From: Parafrankia irregularis
GTDB lineage: Bacteria; Actinomycetota; Actinomycetes; Frankiales; Frankiaceae
Assembly (NCBI RefSeq): GCF_001536285.1
Contig: NZ_FAOZ01000002.1
Coordinates: forward strand, 530,516 to 594,515
DNA: 64,000 nt
Reading direction: 5' to 3'
Notes under the pieces: generated by a model
What the model saw: only the letters and a program-made list of their open reading frames with translations
Database searches by the model: none
Told to the model about the DNA's origin: nothing
Made by a program: the position numbers and the translations under genes
In this document: piece after piece, positions 53,567 to 63,482 of the stretch
How positions within the stretch are numbered: position 1 is the stretch's first letter
Layout: every line of letters begins with the position of its first letter

Positions 53567-53848
53567 ATGTCCGCGATCAGAGACCCACGGAGCCCTACCA
53601 GTACCGGTACCCCAAAGAGCCTCGAAGCCCTCTCCGCGTCCTTGAACCGTGCCCTGGCCGGGGCGCGGGCACCACAGGTGGCGGCCGCCCGGCACGCCGA
53701 CCTGCGGGGCGCCGGCCTGGCCAGGGCCAGCGCACGGACCGACAGACTGGCCGCCCGCAGGCGCACGAACCTGCTGATCGGGACCCTCGACCGGCTCCGC
53801 GGCTCCGCGGCCGGCCGGCTCGGCGCCCGCCAGGGCGGCGCGGCCTGA
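53567..53848 (+). CDS. Small basic hypothetical protein
   Basis: 93 residues from ATG 53567, with GGAAGG six bases upstream. I prefer this to ATG 53531 because codons before 53567 are unlike the GC-rich third position that follows. Arg/Ala-rich helix-forming sequence (ARASARTDRLAARRRTN) and a Ser/Thr/Pro-rich start; no family recognised. It precedes fbiC by 110 bases on the same strand, and the two may be transcribed together. Confidence 0.55.
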   Translation: MSAIRDPRSPTSTGTPKSLEALSASLNRALAGARAPQVAAARHADLRGAGLARASARTDRLAARRRTNLLIGTLDRLRGSAAGRLGARQGGAA

Positions 53849-53958
53849 CCCCCGCTCAACGCCGGTCGGAACTTTTCCGCTGTTTCGGACGGTTCATGAC
53901 ATTTCGCGACCTGTAAGCACATCCCCAAGATCATTGACCGACTATCCAGGGTGAGCGC

Positions 53959-56712
53959 ATGACGAGTACGGCGGCTGTTCCGGGCGGAGAAGGAACCGGG
54001 GAGACGAGGAGCCTCGACCCCGGTCGCGAGCACCGTCCGGAACCGCCGCCGTCGGCCGCCGCGATGCGCCGCGCGCTGCGGCGCGCGCGTGACGGTGCCA
54101 CCCTGGACGTCACCGAGGCGGCGATTCTGCTCGCCGCCCGCGGCACCGACCTCGTTGATCTGTGCGCCTCGGCGGCCAGGACGCGTGACGCGGGGCTCGC
54201 GTCCGCGGGCCGCCCCGGAGTGGTCACCTATTCGCCCAAGGTCTTCATCCCGCTGACCCGGCTGTGCCGGGACCGCTGCCATTACTGCACCTTCGCGACC
54301 GTTCCGCACCGGCTGCCGGCGCCCTACCTCACGGTTGACGAGGTGCTCGACATCGCCCGCGCCGGGGCCCAGGCCGGGTGTGCCGAGGCACTGTTCACCC
54401 TCGGTGACCGACCCGAGGACAGATGGCCCGCCGCCCGCGAGTGGCTCGACGCCCACGGCTACGACTCCACCCTGGGCTACCTGCGTGCGGTGGCGATCGC
54501 GGTCCTGGAGGAGACCGGACTGCTCCCGCATCTCAACCCCGGGGTGCTGAGCTGGGCGGAGCTGGCACGCCTCAAGCCGGTCGCGCCGTCCATGGGAATG
54601 ATGCTGGAGACCACCGCCACGCGGCTGTGGTCGACCCCGGGCGAGGCACACCACGGCTCGCCCGACAAGGACCCGGCGGTGCGCCTGCGGGTGCTGGCGG
54701 ACGCCGGCCGGCTGTCGATCCCGTTCACCACCGGGCTGTTGCTGGGCATCGGGGAGACCCTCACCGAACGCGCCGAGACGATCTTCGCGCTGCGTGGCCT
54801 GGATCGCGAGTACGGCTCCATCCAGGAAGTGATCGTCCAGAACTTCCGCGCGAAGGACGACACCGCGATGCGTGGCGCGCCGGACGTCGGGGCGGCGGAG
54901 CTCGCGGCGGCCGTTGCGGTGACCCGACTGGTGCTCGGCCCGCGGATGCGGGTGCAGGCGCCACCCAACCTCATCGACACCGACGAGTGCGCCCTGCTGC
55001 TCTCGGCCGGGCTCGACGACTGGGGTGGGGTGTCACCCGTCACTCCGGATCACGTCAACCCGGAGCGGCCCTGGCCCGATCTGGACGTGCTGCGGACCGT
55101 GACCGAGGCGGCCGGGTTCACGCTGCGTGCGCGGCTGACCGTCCACCCCACCCATCTGGACGAGCCGTGGATTGACCCGCGCCTGACCGGGCACGTGGCG
55201 GCGCTGGCTGGCCCGGACGGACTACTCGCCCCGCAGGCACGTGCCACCGGGCGTCCCTGGCAGGAGCCGGACGGTGGCCTGGCCGACAGCGGCCGCACCG
55301 ACCTGCACACCGCGGTGGACACGGAGGGCCGGCGTACCGCCGCGCGCTCCGACTTCGACTCGGTATACGGCGACTGGGCTGGTCTGCGTGACCAGGTGCG
55401 CGCCGCGGGCACTGGCGTGGACGGCGTGTACGGCTCGGGTTCCCGGGCCGGGGCCACGATGCCGGCGGGCTCTGACGGATCGGCGGGCTCTGACGGATCG
55501 GCGGGCTCCGACGGATCACAGCCGGCCACCGCAGTGCCCGGTCAGCCCTCCCGAGCGGAGCCGGAGGTGCTCGCCGCACTGCGCCGGGCGCGTACCGACC
55601 CGGCCGGCATCACCGACGCCCAGGCCCTCGTGCTGTTCGGCGCGACCGGCCCGGCGCTGGAGGAGCTGTGCCAGCTCGCGGACGACCTGCGCCGCGACGT
55701 GGTCGGTGACGACGTGACCTACGTGGTGAACCGCAACATCAACTTCACCAATGTCTGCTACACGGGCTGCCGGTTCTGCGCCTTCGCCCAGCGGCGCGGC
55801 GACGCCGACGCCTACACGCTGTCGCTGGAGGAGGTGGCCTCCCGGGTCCAGGAGGCCTGGTCGGTGGGAGCCACCGAGGTCTGCGTCCAGGGCGGCATCC
55901 ATCCCGACCTGCCGGGAACCGCGTACTTCGAGCTGGCCCGGGAGATCAAGAAGGCCGTCCCGGAGCTGCACCTGCACGCGTTCTCGCCGATGGAGGTCAT
56001 GAACGGTGTCAGCCGTAGCGGCCTGTCGGTGCAGGAGTGGCTCACGGCCGCCCGGGAGGCCGGCCTCGACAGCATCCCCGGCACCGCCGCGGAGATCCTC
56101 GACGACGAGGTCCGCTGGGTTCTGACCAAGGGAAAGCTGCCGACGGCCGCCTGGATCGAGGTGATCACCACCGCGCACCGGGTGGGCCTGCGCTCGTCGG
56201 CGACGATGATGTACGGCCACGTTGACACGCCCGCGCACTGGGTGGCCCACCTGCGGTTGCTGCGCCGCATCCAGGAGGAGACGGGCGGGTTCACGGAGTT
56301 CGTCGGGCTGCCGTTCGTGCACCACAGCTCGCCGATCTACCTGGCCGGGGTAGCCCGGCCCGGCCCCACCGTTCAGGAGAACCGGGCGGTGCACGCGATG
56401 GCCCGGATCCTGTTGCACGGAGCGATCGCCAACATCCAGTGCTCGTGGGTGAAGCTCGGGACCGACGGCTGCGCGCAGGTGCTCGCGGGTGGGGTCAACG
56501 ACCTCGGGGGCACACTGATGGAGGAGACCATTAGTCGAATGGCGGGCTCCCAGCATGGCTCTCGCCGCTCCATCGCGGAGCTGGAGGAGATCGCCAGGGC
56601 CGCCGGCCGGCCCGCTCGGCAGCGGACCACTACCTACGGTGTGGTCTCCTCGGAACGCCTCGCAGCCGCACGTGGTGACGCTGCGCGCACCATGCTCGCG
56701 ATCGTGACCTGA
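53959..56712 (+). CDS. fbiC: FbiC: bifunctional FO synthase (CofG + CofH)
   Basis: 917 residues. Two radical-SAM domains in one chain: the CofG part has CRDRCHYC (Cys103, Cys107, Cys110) and the CofH part CYTGCRFC (Cys600, Cys604, Cys607). Together they make FO, the deazaflavin chromophore of F420, from tyrosine and a ribitylpyrimidine. The linker (about 500-525) contains a 3 x 18-bp tandem repeat coding GSDGSA. In mycobacteria fbiC is far from fbiA/fbiB; here it lies next to them, divergent across the TetR gene. ATG start. Confidence 0.96.
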   Translation: MTSTAAVPGGEGTGETRSLDPGREHRPEPPPSAAAMRRALRRARDGATLDVTEAAILLAARGTDLVDLCASAARTRDAGLASAGRPGVVTYSPKVFIPLTRLCRDRCHYCTFATVPHRLPAPYLTVDEVLDIARAGAQAGCAEALFTLGDRPEDRWPAAREWLDAHGYDSTLGYLRAVAIAVLEETGLLPHLNPGVLSWAELARLKPVAPSMGMMLETTATRLWSTPGEAHHGSPDKDPAVRLRVLADAGRLSIPFTTGLLLGIGETLTERAETIFALRGLDREYGSIQEVIVQNFRAKDDTAMRGAPDVGAAELAAAVAVTRLVLGPRMRVQAPPNLIDTDECALLLSAGLDDWGGVSPVTPDHVNPERPWPDLDVLRTVTEAAGFTLRARLTVHPTHLDEPWIDPRLTGHVAALAGPDGLLAPQARATGRPWQEPDGGLADSGRTDLHTAVDTEGRRTAARSDFDSVYGDWAGLRDQVRAAGTGVDGVYGSGSRAGATMPAGSDGSAGSDGSAGSDGSQPATAVPGQPSRAEPEVLAALRRARTDPAGITDAQALVLFGATGPALEELCQLADDLRRDVVGDDVTYVVNRNINFTNVCYTGCRFCAFAQRRGDADAYTLSLEEVASRVQEAWSVGATEVCVQGGIHPDLPGTAYFELAREIKKAVPELHLHAFSPMEVMNGVSRSGLSVQEWLTAAREAGLDSIPGTAAEILDDEVRWVLTKGKLPTAAWIEVITTAHRVGLRSSATMMYGHVDTPAHWVAHLRLLRRIQEETGGFTEFVGLPFVHHSSPIYLAGVARPGPTVQENRAVHAMARILLHGAIANIQCSWVKLGTDGCAQVLAGGVNDLGGTLMEETISRMAGSQHGSRRSIAELEEIARAAGRPARQRTTTYGVVSSERLAAARGDAARTMLAIVT
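55465..55518. repeat. 18-bp tandem repeat, 3 copies, in the fbiC linker
   Basis: GCGGGCTCTGACGGATCG at 55465, 55483 and (one change plus end) 55501, coding AGSDGS in the CofG-CofH linker. Confidence 0.95.
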
Positions 56713-57158
56713 GGAGCGTCACAGCTCGTTCGTGTCACTACTCTATGTGACCGACGTCTCGATGGCTCGTTGTCGGTGCTGGTGATCGGTGTAAGTTCGG
56801 GTTGGATGTCCGGATATTTCGGCGTCCGATATGGGGGAGTTCGCCCTCAGGGCTGAGATCGAACATCGCGCCCCCGCCTCTCGGATTGTCACTCTCCGTA
56901 GTAGAGCGCCGGTCAACGGGGACCCTCTGTGACGGGCCCTAGTGACTGTGAGCTATGGTCTCATCGCTGGTTGTAGAAGATGTTGCGTCGGTGGGGTTGA
57001 CGCGGCCAAGTCTGGCGCGTGTAATTACCGGCGTGTCATTCCCCCCGTCGGCGGGGCTCGTGAGGTAGAGCGAGGTCCAGTCGGTGTGGATCCAAGGCAC
57101 CGCGCGCCGGCGTCCGGGGGGTGGCCGACCGCACCGCGACGGGTCTGGAGGAGTCCAT
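56713..57158. other. Intergenic region upstream of whiB
   Basis: About 445 bases between fbiC and whiB, with no gene. It contains a promoter candidate at 56997-57025 and a GGAGGAG ribosome site before the whiB ATG. The long upstream region fits a developmentally regulated gene, but specific sites cannot be named. Confidence 0.6.
56997..57025 (+). promoter_or_regulatory. Candidate promoter for whiB
   Basis: TTGACG (56997-57002), a 17-base spacer, TGTAAT (57020-57025), close to the housekeeping sigma consensus. It would give a leader of about 125 bases before the whiB ATG. Confidence 0.4.
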
Positions 57159-57833
57159 ATGGAGCACGCCGACGCGGGCGTCCACACCGTCCTGGCGGAC
57201 GTCGAGCGTCCCGCTCAGTACCACCCCGGGCCGGGGGAGGAGGCCGCGCACGCGGCCGCGCCACTTCCGGTTCCCGCGCCACCGCCTGTCCCCGTTGTTC
57301 CCGCGTCCGCCGCGTTGGCCGGCACCGGGCCGCACCCGATCCCGGTGACAGCGAACGCCACCGTCGTCGCGCCGCCGGCCATGCCCGGTCTCGGCCGGCA
57401 GGAGCTGGTCGGGTCCGGCCACGGCACCGATGTCGACGACCTCGACGACAGTGATCTGGACGAGGACGACGACGAGGATGACGAGGAAGAGGAAGACGAC
57501 GAGAGCGGCGTCCTCGTCAGCCCGGGTGACGTGCGTCTGACCCAGGTGGACGGGCCGTTGGCCGACTCCCTCGCCCAGGTCATCGACATCGGCTTCGGTG
57601 ATCTGCTCGGTGAGGTGATGGAGTGGCAGGAGCGGGCGCTGTGCGCGCAGACCGATCCTGAGGCGTTCTTCCCTGAGAAGGGCGGTTCGACCCGGGAGGC
57701 GAAACGCATCTGCTCCGGCTGTGAGGTTCGCATCGAGTGCCTGGAGTACGCCTTGGAGAACGACGAGCGTTTCGGTATCTGGGGCGGCATGTCCGAACGG
57801 GAACGGCGCAAGCAGCGCCGGCGAGCCGTCTGA
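57159..57833 (+). CDS. whiB: WhiB-family iron-sulfur regulator with long acidic N-terminus
   Basis: 224 residues from the ATG at 57159 with GGAGGAG upstream. The C-terminal WhiB domain (about 155-220) has four cluster cysteines, Cys162, Cys185, Cys188 and Cys194, the GIWGGMSERERR turn and a basic tail for DNA contact. Usual WhiB proteins have 80-130 residues; this one carries about 150 extra residues, Ala/Pro-rich then strongly acidic (about 92-120, Asp/Glu runs). Position beside the fbi and glycan genes matches WhiB2/WhmD, which controls cell division and sporulation. Cytoplasmic. Confidence 0.95.
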   Translation: MEHADAGVHTVLADVERPAQYHPGPGEEAAHAAAPLPVPAPPPVPVVPASAALAGTGPHPIPVTANATVVAPPAMPGLGRQELVGSGHGTDVDDLDDSDLDEDDDEDDEEEEDDESGVLVSPGDVRLTQVDGPLADSLAQVIDIGFGDLLGEVMEWQERALCAQTDPEAFFPEKGGSTREAKRICSGCEVRIECLEYALENDERFGIWGGMSERERRKQRRRAV

Positions 57834-57860
57834 CGGCGGATCACACCGACGGCGCCCGCG

Positions 57861-60800
57861 ATGACGACACCAACGCGGGGCGCCGATCGGGATCCGTGGG
57901 CGGTTCGTCCGCGAGATGCGGTTCGTTCTGGCCAGCAGGTCATCGGGATCGTCGTCACGCGCCACGGCGATCCAGGCCATTCGTGCGACCCGGCGGGTGA
58001 CCCGGGTGATCCGGGCGGGGCGGTGGCAGCGCTTGCCACCGCGTTCCGCCCCCCGGAGCGGATCATCGTGGTGCGCCTCGGTGGCCTCGCCATCCCGTCG
58101 CAACGCGCTTCACAGCCCGCCGGGGCCGAGTCGCGCCACGAGGTACTGAACCTTCCGAGCACGACCTCGTTCGGTGTCGCCGTCGCCGCCGCCGTCTCGC
58201 GGGTGGACCGGGCGGGCGACCCCGACGTCTTCTACTGGCTTCTCCACGACGGCGCCGTGCCTGCGCACGACGCACTGGACCGCCTGCTCACCTACGCCCG
58301 GGTCGACCGGAGCGCCGCGGTCCTCGGCCCCAGCCTGCACGCGGCCTCCGATAACGGGGCCCCACAGGTGGCGGGTTCCCAGCCGGCGGCCGGCTCCGCA
58401 CGGGCGGCCGGCGTCCCACTCGAGGCCGGCGTGACCGTCGACCGGGCGGGGCGGCGCGTCACGCGAGGCGCGACCGGTCTGCACGACGCCGTGCGGGATG
58501 TGCTGGCGGTCTCCTGCACGGGAATGCTGATCCGGGCCGCGGCCTGGGAGCGGCTCGGTGGGCTCGCCGTCGATCTCACGGCGGGTCTCGACCTCGACCT
58601 GGGCGTGCGCGCGGCGAGGGCAGGCCTGCGGGTGGTGGCGGTCCCCCGGGCCGTGGTGGCGATCAGACCGACGGCCCGGGTCGATATCCCGCTGCTTCCC
58701 CGGCTCGACGAGCGGTCCGAGCGGTCCGAGCGGTCCGAGCGGGCCGGGCAGGCCGGGCAGGCCGGGAGCGTGCGGGCCGGCGGGGCGGCCAGATCCGACC
58801 AGGCGGCCCTCGACCGGGCCGCGAGAGCCGCCGGTATGCGGGTGCGGCTGGCGCTCACCGCCGCCCCGCTGCTGCCGTTCGCGTTGATCGCGCTGGGCGT
58901 CGCCGGGGCTGCCCGCGCCTGCGCGCGGCTGTCGCACCGGGGCGGCCGTTGGCACGCAGCGGTGGCCGAGGTATGGGTGGTGAGCGCTGTCCTCGCCCAG
59001 CCGTGGAGGCTGGCACGGCTGCGGCGTCGGGCGGGCCGTCGCGCGGTGGTCCCGCGCCGGGTGGTGCGGGAGCTGCTCCCGCGCCGCCCCACGGGCACCG
59101 GCCTCGACCTCGATTCCGATACCGGCGCCGATCCCGATCCCGATCACGATCCGGATGGCGGCCTGGCCGCCGGCGTCGGCGTCGGCGCCGGCAGCCAGGC
59201 CAGCCTGGCCGTGCGGGGCCGGGTCGGCGCCCGGAACGCGACCCCGCCCCGGGCCTTTGCGGCGCTGACGGCGGTGCTCCTGACGGCCGGAGCAGCCGCG
59301 GTGCGCCGGCTGCCCGCGGACCTGGTCGGTGGCGGAGTGCCGATGCCCCGAACCGCGGGCGATTTGTGGTCCATCGTGTGGTCTGGTTGGCACGACGTGG
59401 CTGGCGGGGCACTCGGCTGGGCGGGTCCGGCTCCGCCCTGGACGCCCGGGCTCGCCCTGCTGGCCTCCATCGTGGCACCGGTCGGCCTGGACGTCCCCGC
59501 CCTCTGTTCGGTCCTGCTCGCGCTGGCCCCCGCGGTGGCCGCGTCGAGCACCTACCTCGCGTCGGCCCGCATCACCGGCTCGGCGCGGGTGCGCGTCGGC
59601 CTCGCGGCGCTGTACGCGGTCTCCCCACCGATGGTGGAGTCGGTGGTGGCCGGCCGGCTCGAGACCGCCGTGGCGCTGGCCGTGCTCCCCACCGTGCTGG
59701 CGGCCGGCGACCAGGTGCTGCGCGGCCAGCACCGGGCGGTCTGGTTCGGCGACTGGCCGGCGTGGCGTCTCGCGGTGGGGCTCGCCGTAGTCGTGGCCTG
59801 TGCGCCGCTGCTGGCGATTGTCGCGCTGGTGGGCCTTCCGGTGGCCTTCTGGGCATCCCGTCGGGCCGGGCGCCGGGCGCCCCGAGGCGCGCGCGGCCCG
59901 GGTGCGGCCGGCTGGTCGACGGCCCCGCTCGCCGTGGGCCTGCTCAGCCTGCTCTGCGTGCTGTGTGTCGGGATGCTCCCCCTGGTGCCCGCCGCGGTCG
60001 CGGGTCGTCCCGGCCTGTGGGCGGCGGTGGGGCTCGCCCAGCTGTCCGGCTCCGAACGGACCGGCCTCATCGCCGGCGCACCCGGTGATGAGGCCCGCGC
60101 GACCGCCCTGTGGCTTTTTGTGGTCCTTTGCGTCCTGCTCATCGTGTTGTCGCGGCTGCGGGCCACCTGCCTCCGCACCGGCACGGGCACGGGCTCACGC
60201 ATGGGCTCACACACGGGCACGAGCCCGGAAGCGGGCACGAGCCCACGCACGGCCCGGGGCGGCGGGAGGAACGGGGCGGTCGGCTGGGCGCTCGCCGGCG
60301 CCGGCCTGCTCGAGGTGGCCCTTGCCGTGCCCCTCGCTCACGCCTGGCCGGACGCGGCGTCCCCGCCCGTGGCCACGGCCGCGAGTGCGCTGACCGGTGT
60401 CTGGGTGGGCCCGCAGTACGGCCTCGCCTGCGCCGGCCTGCTGATCGTCATCGGTGCGGCCCGGATGTCCGGGCCCACGGCCGGTCGTCCGGTGACCGAG
60501 GGCCGCGCCGAGGAGGCCGCCGGCCGGCCGGCGGCGGGCCGGCGCTCGTGGGGCGCGCGCGGTGCCTCGCTGGTGGCCGGTCTGCTCACCGCCGTCGCGG
60601 TGCCCGCGTTCGCCGTGGGCTTCCTCGTCGCGCCGGCGACGGAACGGCCGGACGAGGCCCTGGCCCGCTCCATCGCCGGCCTGACCAGGACGGGCGGAAC
60701 CGGTGCCCGGGTCCTGGTACTACGCGGCACACCCCCGGATCGGGCCAGCTACACGCTCGCGACACAGGATGGCCCAGGCTTCCCGCAGGCCTCCCCCTAC

Positions 60801-61505
60801 TGCCCTTCGAACGCCTCGGGCGCCCTGGCCCGCCTCGTCGCGGATCTGTCAGCCGGCGTCCCGGATGCCGCTGACGGTCTGGCTGCGTTCGGCGTCGTGG
60901 CGGTCGTCACCCCCGAGGACGCGGACCCGTCGCTGCTCGCGGCGCTGGACGCCGTAGGCGGCCTGTGGCGTGACCGGCTCGGTGCCGGCGTCCTGGTCTG
61001 GCGGCCAGTGGACCCCGCGACCGGTGAGAACCAGCCCGCCGCGCTCGTGCGGCTTGTCCGGGGCGGCGCCGGGACGTCCGCGGGGCACCCGGCGACCGGG
61101 CAGCGCGTGGGCACGGCCCTGGACGGATTCGGGCCGACCGCCGCCGGACTCGCCGGCACGGCGCGGCTCCCGGCCGGCACGGCGGGCCGCCGCGTGGTCC
61201 TCGCCGAGCCCGCCGACCCGGGATGGCGGGCGACCCTGGACGGTCGGCAGCTACCCGCGGCTGTGGTGTCGGGCTGGGCACAGGCCTTCGACCTCCCGGA
61301 AGGCGGCGGCCTGCTGCGGATCTCCTACGACCACGGGCGGCACCGGGACGCCGTGCTCGCCACCGCCGTGGCCGCGGGAACCGTGCTGACCGTGGGCGTC
61401 CTGGCCGCCCTCACGGGGTGTGTGCCGACCAGGCGGCTCCGGCGTCGGCCGCCAGCTCGACAGCAGCCTCCGGTGCGGCGGGGAGGGCCTCGCGATGCGG
61501 CCTGA
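57861..61505 (+). CDS. GT2 glycosyltransferase fused to large membrane domain
   Basis: 1214 residues. The N-terminal part (about 30-330) is a GT-A/GT2 glycosyltransferase (VTRHGD..., YWLLHDGAVP, GMLIRAAAWERLGG, DLDLGVRAA) with repeats ERSERSERS in a loop. Then about 12 or more membrane segments run to about 960, followed by an outer region that ends with another membrane segment near 1180. The pair of a WhiB gene and a giant GT2 with a DUF5719 gene downstream also occurs in Streptomyces, as I recall. It may add sugars to an envelope polymer; substrate unknown. It overlaps DUF5719 by 11 bases. Confidence 0.85.
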   Translation: MTTPTRGADRDPWAVRPRDAVRSGQQVIGIVVTRHGDPGHSCDPAGDPGDPGGAVAALATAFRPPERIIVVRLGGLAIPSQRASQPAGAESRHEVLNLPSTTSFGVAVAAAVSRVDRAGDPDVFYWLLHDGAVPAHDALDRLLTYARVDRSAAVLGPSLHAASDNGAPQVAGSQPAAGSARAAGVPLEAGVTVDRAGRRVTRGATGLHDAVRDVLAVSCTGMLIRAAAWERLGGLAVDLTAGLDLDLGVRAARAGLRVVAVPRAVVAIRPTARVDIPLLPRLDERSERSERSERAGQAGQAGSVRAGGAARSDQAALDRAARAAGMRVRLALTAAPLLPFALIALGVAGAARACARLSHRGGRWHAAVAEVWVVSAVLAQPWRLARLRRRAGRRAVVPRRVVRELLPRRPTGTGLDLDSDTGADPDPDHDPDGGLAAGVGVGAGSQASLAVRGRVGARNATPPRAFAALTAVLLTAGAAAVRRLPADLVGGGVPMPRTAGDLWSIVWSGWHDVAGGALGWAGPAPPWTPGLALLASIVAPVGLDVPALCSVLLALAPAVAASSTYLASARITGSARVRVGLAALYAVSPPMVESVVAGRLETAVALAVLPTVLAAGDQVLRGQHRAVWFGDWPAWRLAVGLAVVVACAPLLAIVALVGLPVAFWASRRAGRRAPRGARGPGAAGWSTAPLAVGLLSLLCVLCVGMLPLVPAAVAGRPGLWAAVGLAQLSGSERTGLIAGAPGDEARATALWLFVVLCVLLIVLSRLRATCLRTGTGTGSRMGSHTGTSPEAGTSPRTARGGGRNGAVGWALAGAGLLEVALAVPLAHAWPDAASPPVATAASALTGVWVGPQYGLACAGLLIVIGAARMSGPTAGRPVTEGRAEEAAGRPAAGRRSWGARGASLVAGLLTAVAVPAFAVGFLVAPATERPDEALARSIAGLTRTGGTGARVLVLRGTPPDRASYTLATQDGPGFPQASPYCPSNASGALARLVADLSAGVPDAADGLAAFGVVAVVTPEDADPSLLAALDAVGGLWRDRLGAGVLVWRPVDPATGENQPAALVRLVRGGAGTSAGHPATGQRVGTALDGFGPTAAGLAGTARLPAGTAGRRVVLAEPADPGWRATLDGRQLPAAVVSGWAQAFDLPEGGGLLRISYDHGRHRDAVLATAVAAGTVLTVGVLAALTGCVPTRRLRRRPPARQQPPVRRGGPRDAA
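58710..58765. repeat. 9-bp tandem repeats in the GT2-membrane gene
   Basis: Repeats of GAGCGGTCC and then GCCGGGCAG coding ERS and AGQ units. Confidence 0.9.
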
Positions 61506-63246
61506 CAACGGTCGATCGAGACGGCGGGTTCCCCGGGTGCTCGCCCCGCTCGGTCTCGTCTGCCTGGCGGCGCTGGGCGCGTCCGCGTTGACGACAGCGG
61601 GCACCCGTCCGCCGTCGTCCCAGCCGAAGCCGGTCACCGCCGTCACGCTGCTGTGCCCTGACCTGGGCCTGGGCAACCGGGTCGCGCAGATTGTCGATCT
61701 GGTGCGCGGGTCGGGGCCGGGTGGGTCGGTCCAGCCGTCCCGTGGCCAGGAGCTGCTCGGTGGCGATCGTCAGCATGACGAGCTGTTGTTCCTCCCACCC
61801 ACCGACCCGTCCTTCGCCGGTGAGGGCGCTGACAGCGGCGAGAGCGCTGACAGCGACGAGGGCGCTGACAGCATCGAGGCGACTGGCACCGGCGACGTGA
61901 CTGGTACCGGCGGCGCGGCTGACATCGGCGCGGTGACTGGCGCCGGCGAGGCGACCGCTGCCGGCCAGGCTGGCGGCCCGCTGCGGCTCGTCGCTGCCGG
62001 CCCGGCAGCGGCCGGCCTCACCGCCACGGTGACGTCGCCCGGGGCGGGAGCGGGCCCGCTGCGGGCCCGCTGCGAGCAACCTCGCGCGCGGACCTGGTTC
62101 GCTGGCCCGTCCACCCTCGCGGGCCGCGACCCCGTCCTGTATCTGGCAAACCCCGGCCCACGACCCGCGCGGGTGGACGTGGGCGCGGTGTCGTCGAACG
62201 GCGCGGCGCCGCGGACGGAGATCACCATCCCTCCCGGCCGGACGGTCGGGCGGCGCCTCACGGAGTTCGCTCCCGAAGCCGAGACGACCGCCATCGACGT
62301 GCAGGCCCGCACGGGACGGGTGCTGAGCTGGCTGGTCGACCGCGCCACCGGAAGCGGACCACGGCAGGCCACACCGGTCCCGCCGACTGCCGAACCGGCG
62401 GCCAGGGCGTTGGTGGGCGGTCTGCTCACCCCGGCGGCGACTGCTGGCGGCCCACGGCAGCCGCCGGCGGAGCTGGTGCTCTCAGCCCCGGGCGGGGCGG
62501 CGACGGTCCGCGTCACCGTGATGACGAGTGCCGGCGGCCATGTTCCCGTCGGCCTGGAAGCGGTGCGGATTCCGGCGTCGACGACGGTGCACCGGCCGGT
62601 GGCCCTGCCGTCGGCGACGCCGTCAGCCCTGCTCGTCGAGTCGGCGGACGGAACCGGGGTCGTCGCGGCGCTTGCGCTGCCCACCGGCACGTCGGTCGGG
62701 CCTGCCTGGGTCGCCGCGACCGCGCCTGAGCGTCCTCGCTGGGACGGCCTGGTCGTCGGGGAGACGGGTGCCGCCGGGCCTACCCCGTCACGGCTCGTCG
62801 TCGCGGCGGCACCGGTGCCGAGGTGGACCGCCGGCGCACTCGTACTGGTCGCGCCCGACCGGGCCGCGACGGCCTGGGTGGACGGCAGTCGGGTCGAGGT
62901 CGGGGCCGGCACGGCGGTCCTGGTGTCGCTGCCCGCGGACAGGGCCGGTGTCCGGGTGGTCGGCGTGGGCGGGACGCTCGTCGCGACCCAGGTGCTGGGC
63001 AACGGCCCGGCGCCCGTCAGTCCGCCACCCGATGGCCTGGCGCCCGGCAGCGCGGTGCCGGGTGGCGCGGCGATCAGCAGTCTGGTCCCGGCGACGACGA
63101 GCCCGGCCGTCTCTGGCAAACTGCCCGCGCCCGTTCCGCAGACGATCTCCGCGGTCGTCCCGCTTGCCGGGGCGTGGCGGTTCCGGAGCGGGCCGGCACC
63201 GTTGGCCGATCCCGGAGTTCTCCACCCGCGGAACCCGTCCCGCTGA
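61495..63246 (+). CDS. DUF5719 family secreted or membrane-anchored protein
   Basis: 583 residues from the ATG at 61495, which follows GGGGAGGG and overlaps the upstream stop. One N-terminal membrane or signal segment (about 17-38, PLGLVCLAALGASALT) precedes an outer beta-rich region with repeated Ala/Gly/Val-rich strands. A Gly/Asp/Ser/Glu-rich insert (about 110-150) is made of 18-bp repeats. Family function unknown. Its overlap with the GT2/membrane gene suggests the two proteins work together at the cell surface. Confidence 0.8.
   Translation: MRPDNGRSRRRVPRVLAPLGLVCLAALGASALTTAGTRPPSSQPKPVTAVTLLCPDLGLGNRVAQIVDLVRGSGPGGSVQPSRGQELLGGDRQHDELLFLPPTDPSFAGEGADSGESADSDEGADSIEATGTGDVTGTGGAADIGAVTGAGEATAAGQAGGPLRLVAAGPAAAGLTATVTSPGAGAGPLRARCEQPRARTWFAGPSTLAGRDPVLYLANPGPRPARVDVGAVSSNGAAPRTEITIPPGRTVGRRLTEFAPEAETTAIDVQARTGRVLSWLVDRATGSGPRQATPVPPTAEPAARALVGGLLTPAATAGGPRQPPAELVLSAPGGAATVRVTVMTSAGGHVPVGLEAVRIPASTTVHRPVALPSATPSALLVESADGTGVVAALALPTGTSVGPAWVAATAPERPRWDGLVVGETGAAGPTPSRLVVAAAPVPRWTAGALVLVAPDRAATAWVDGSRVEVGAGTAVLVSLPADRAGVRVVGVGGTLVATQVLGNGPAPVSPPPDGLAPGSAVPGGAAISSLVPATTSPAVSGKLPAPVPQTISAVVPLAGAWRFRSGPAPLADPGVLHPRNPSR
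61822..61875. repeat. 18-bp tandem repeat, 3 copies, in the DUF5719 gene
   Basis: Units of the form GAGGGCGCTGACAGCGGC at 61822, 61840 and 61858, coding GADSGE-type repeats. Confidence 0.95.
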
Positions 63247-63251
63247 TCCGT

Positions 63252-63275
63252 CCGGAGCGGAGCTCCCCGGTTTTT
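63252..63275 (+). terminator. Hairpin terminator with T-run
   Basis: CCGGAGC, a 3-base loop, then GCT(CC)CCGG, followed by TTTTT: a stem of about 7 bp with a bulge and a T-run 3' of the DUF5719 gene. Confidence 0.5.
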
Positions 63276-63334
63276 CTCTGTTCGATGCCAGCGTGCCGGT
63301 CGCGAACAGCGCGCTGCGGCCGCTGCCGCCGAGA

Positions 63335-63440
63335 AAAACCCAAGGATTTGGTCACCGGAACGACCGATATCCTCAACTCTTCGAGCGGCGGCGTGGGTCT
63401 TCTGCGGCGGTTGTGTTGCTGCCGGGTAAGAGCTGAGGTT
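63335..63440. repeat. Dispersed palindromic repeat, copy 6
   Basis: Contains AAGGATTTGGTC and its partner GACCGATATCCT, then CAACTCTTCGAGC, and the TTGCTGCCGGGTAAGAGCTG stretch shared with copies 3 and 5b. Confidence 0.7.
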
Positions 63441-63482
63441 CTTGGCCGCTGGGGCTGGGAGCGCGTCGCGCAATCCCGAGAT

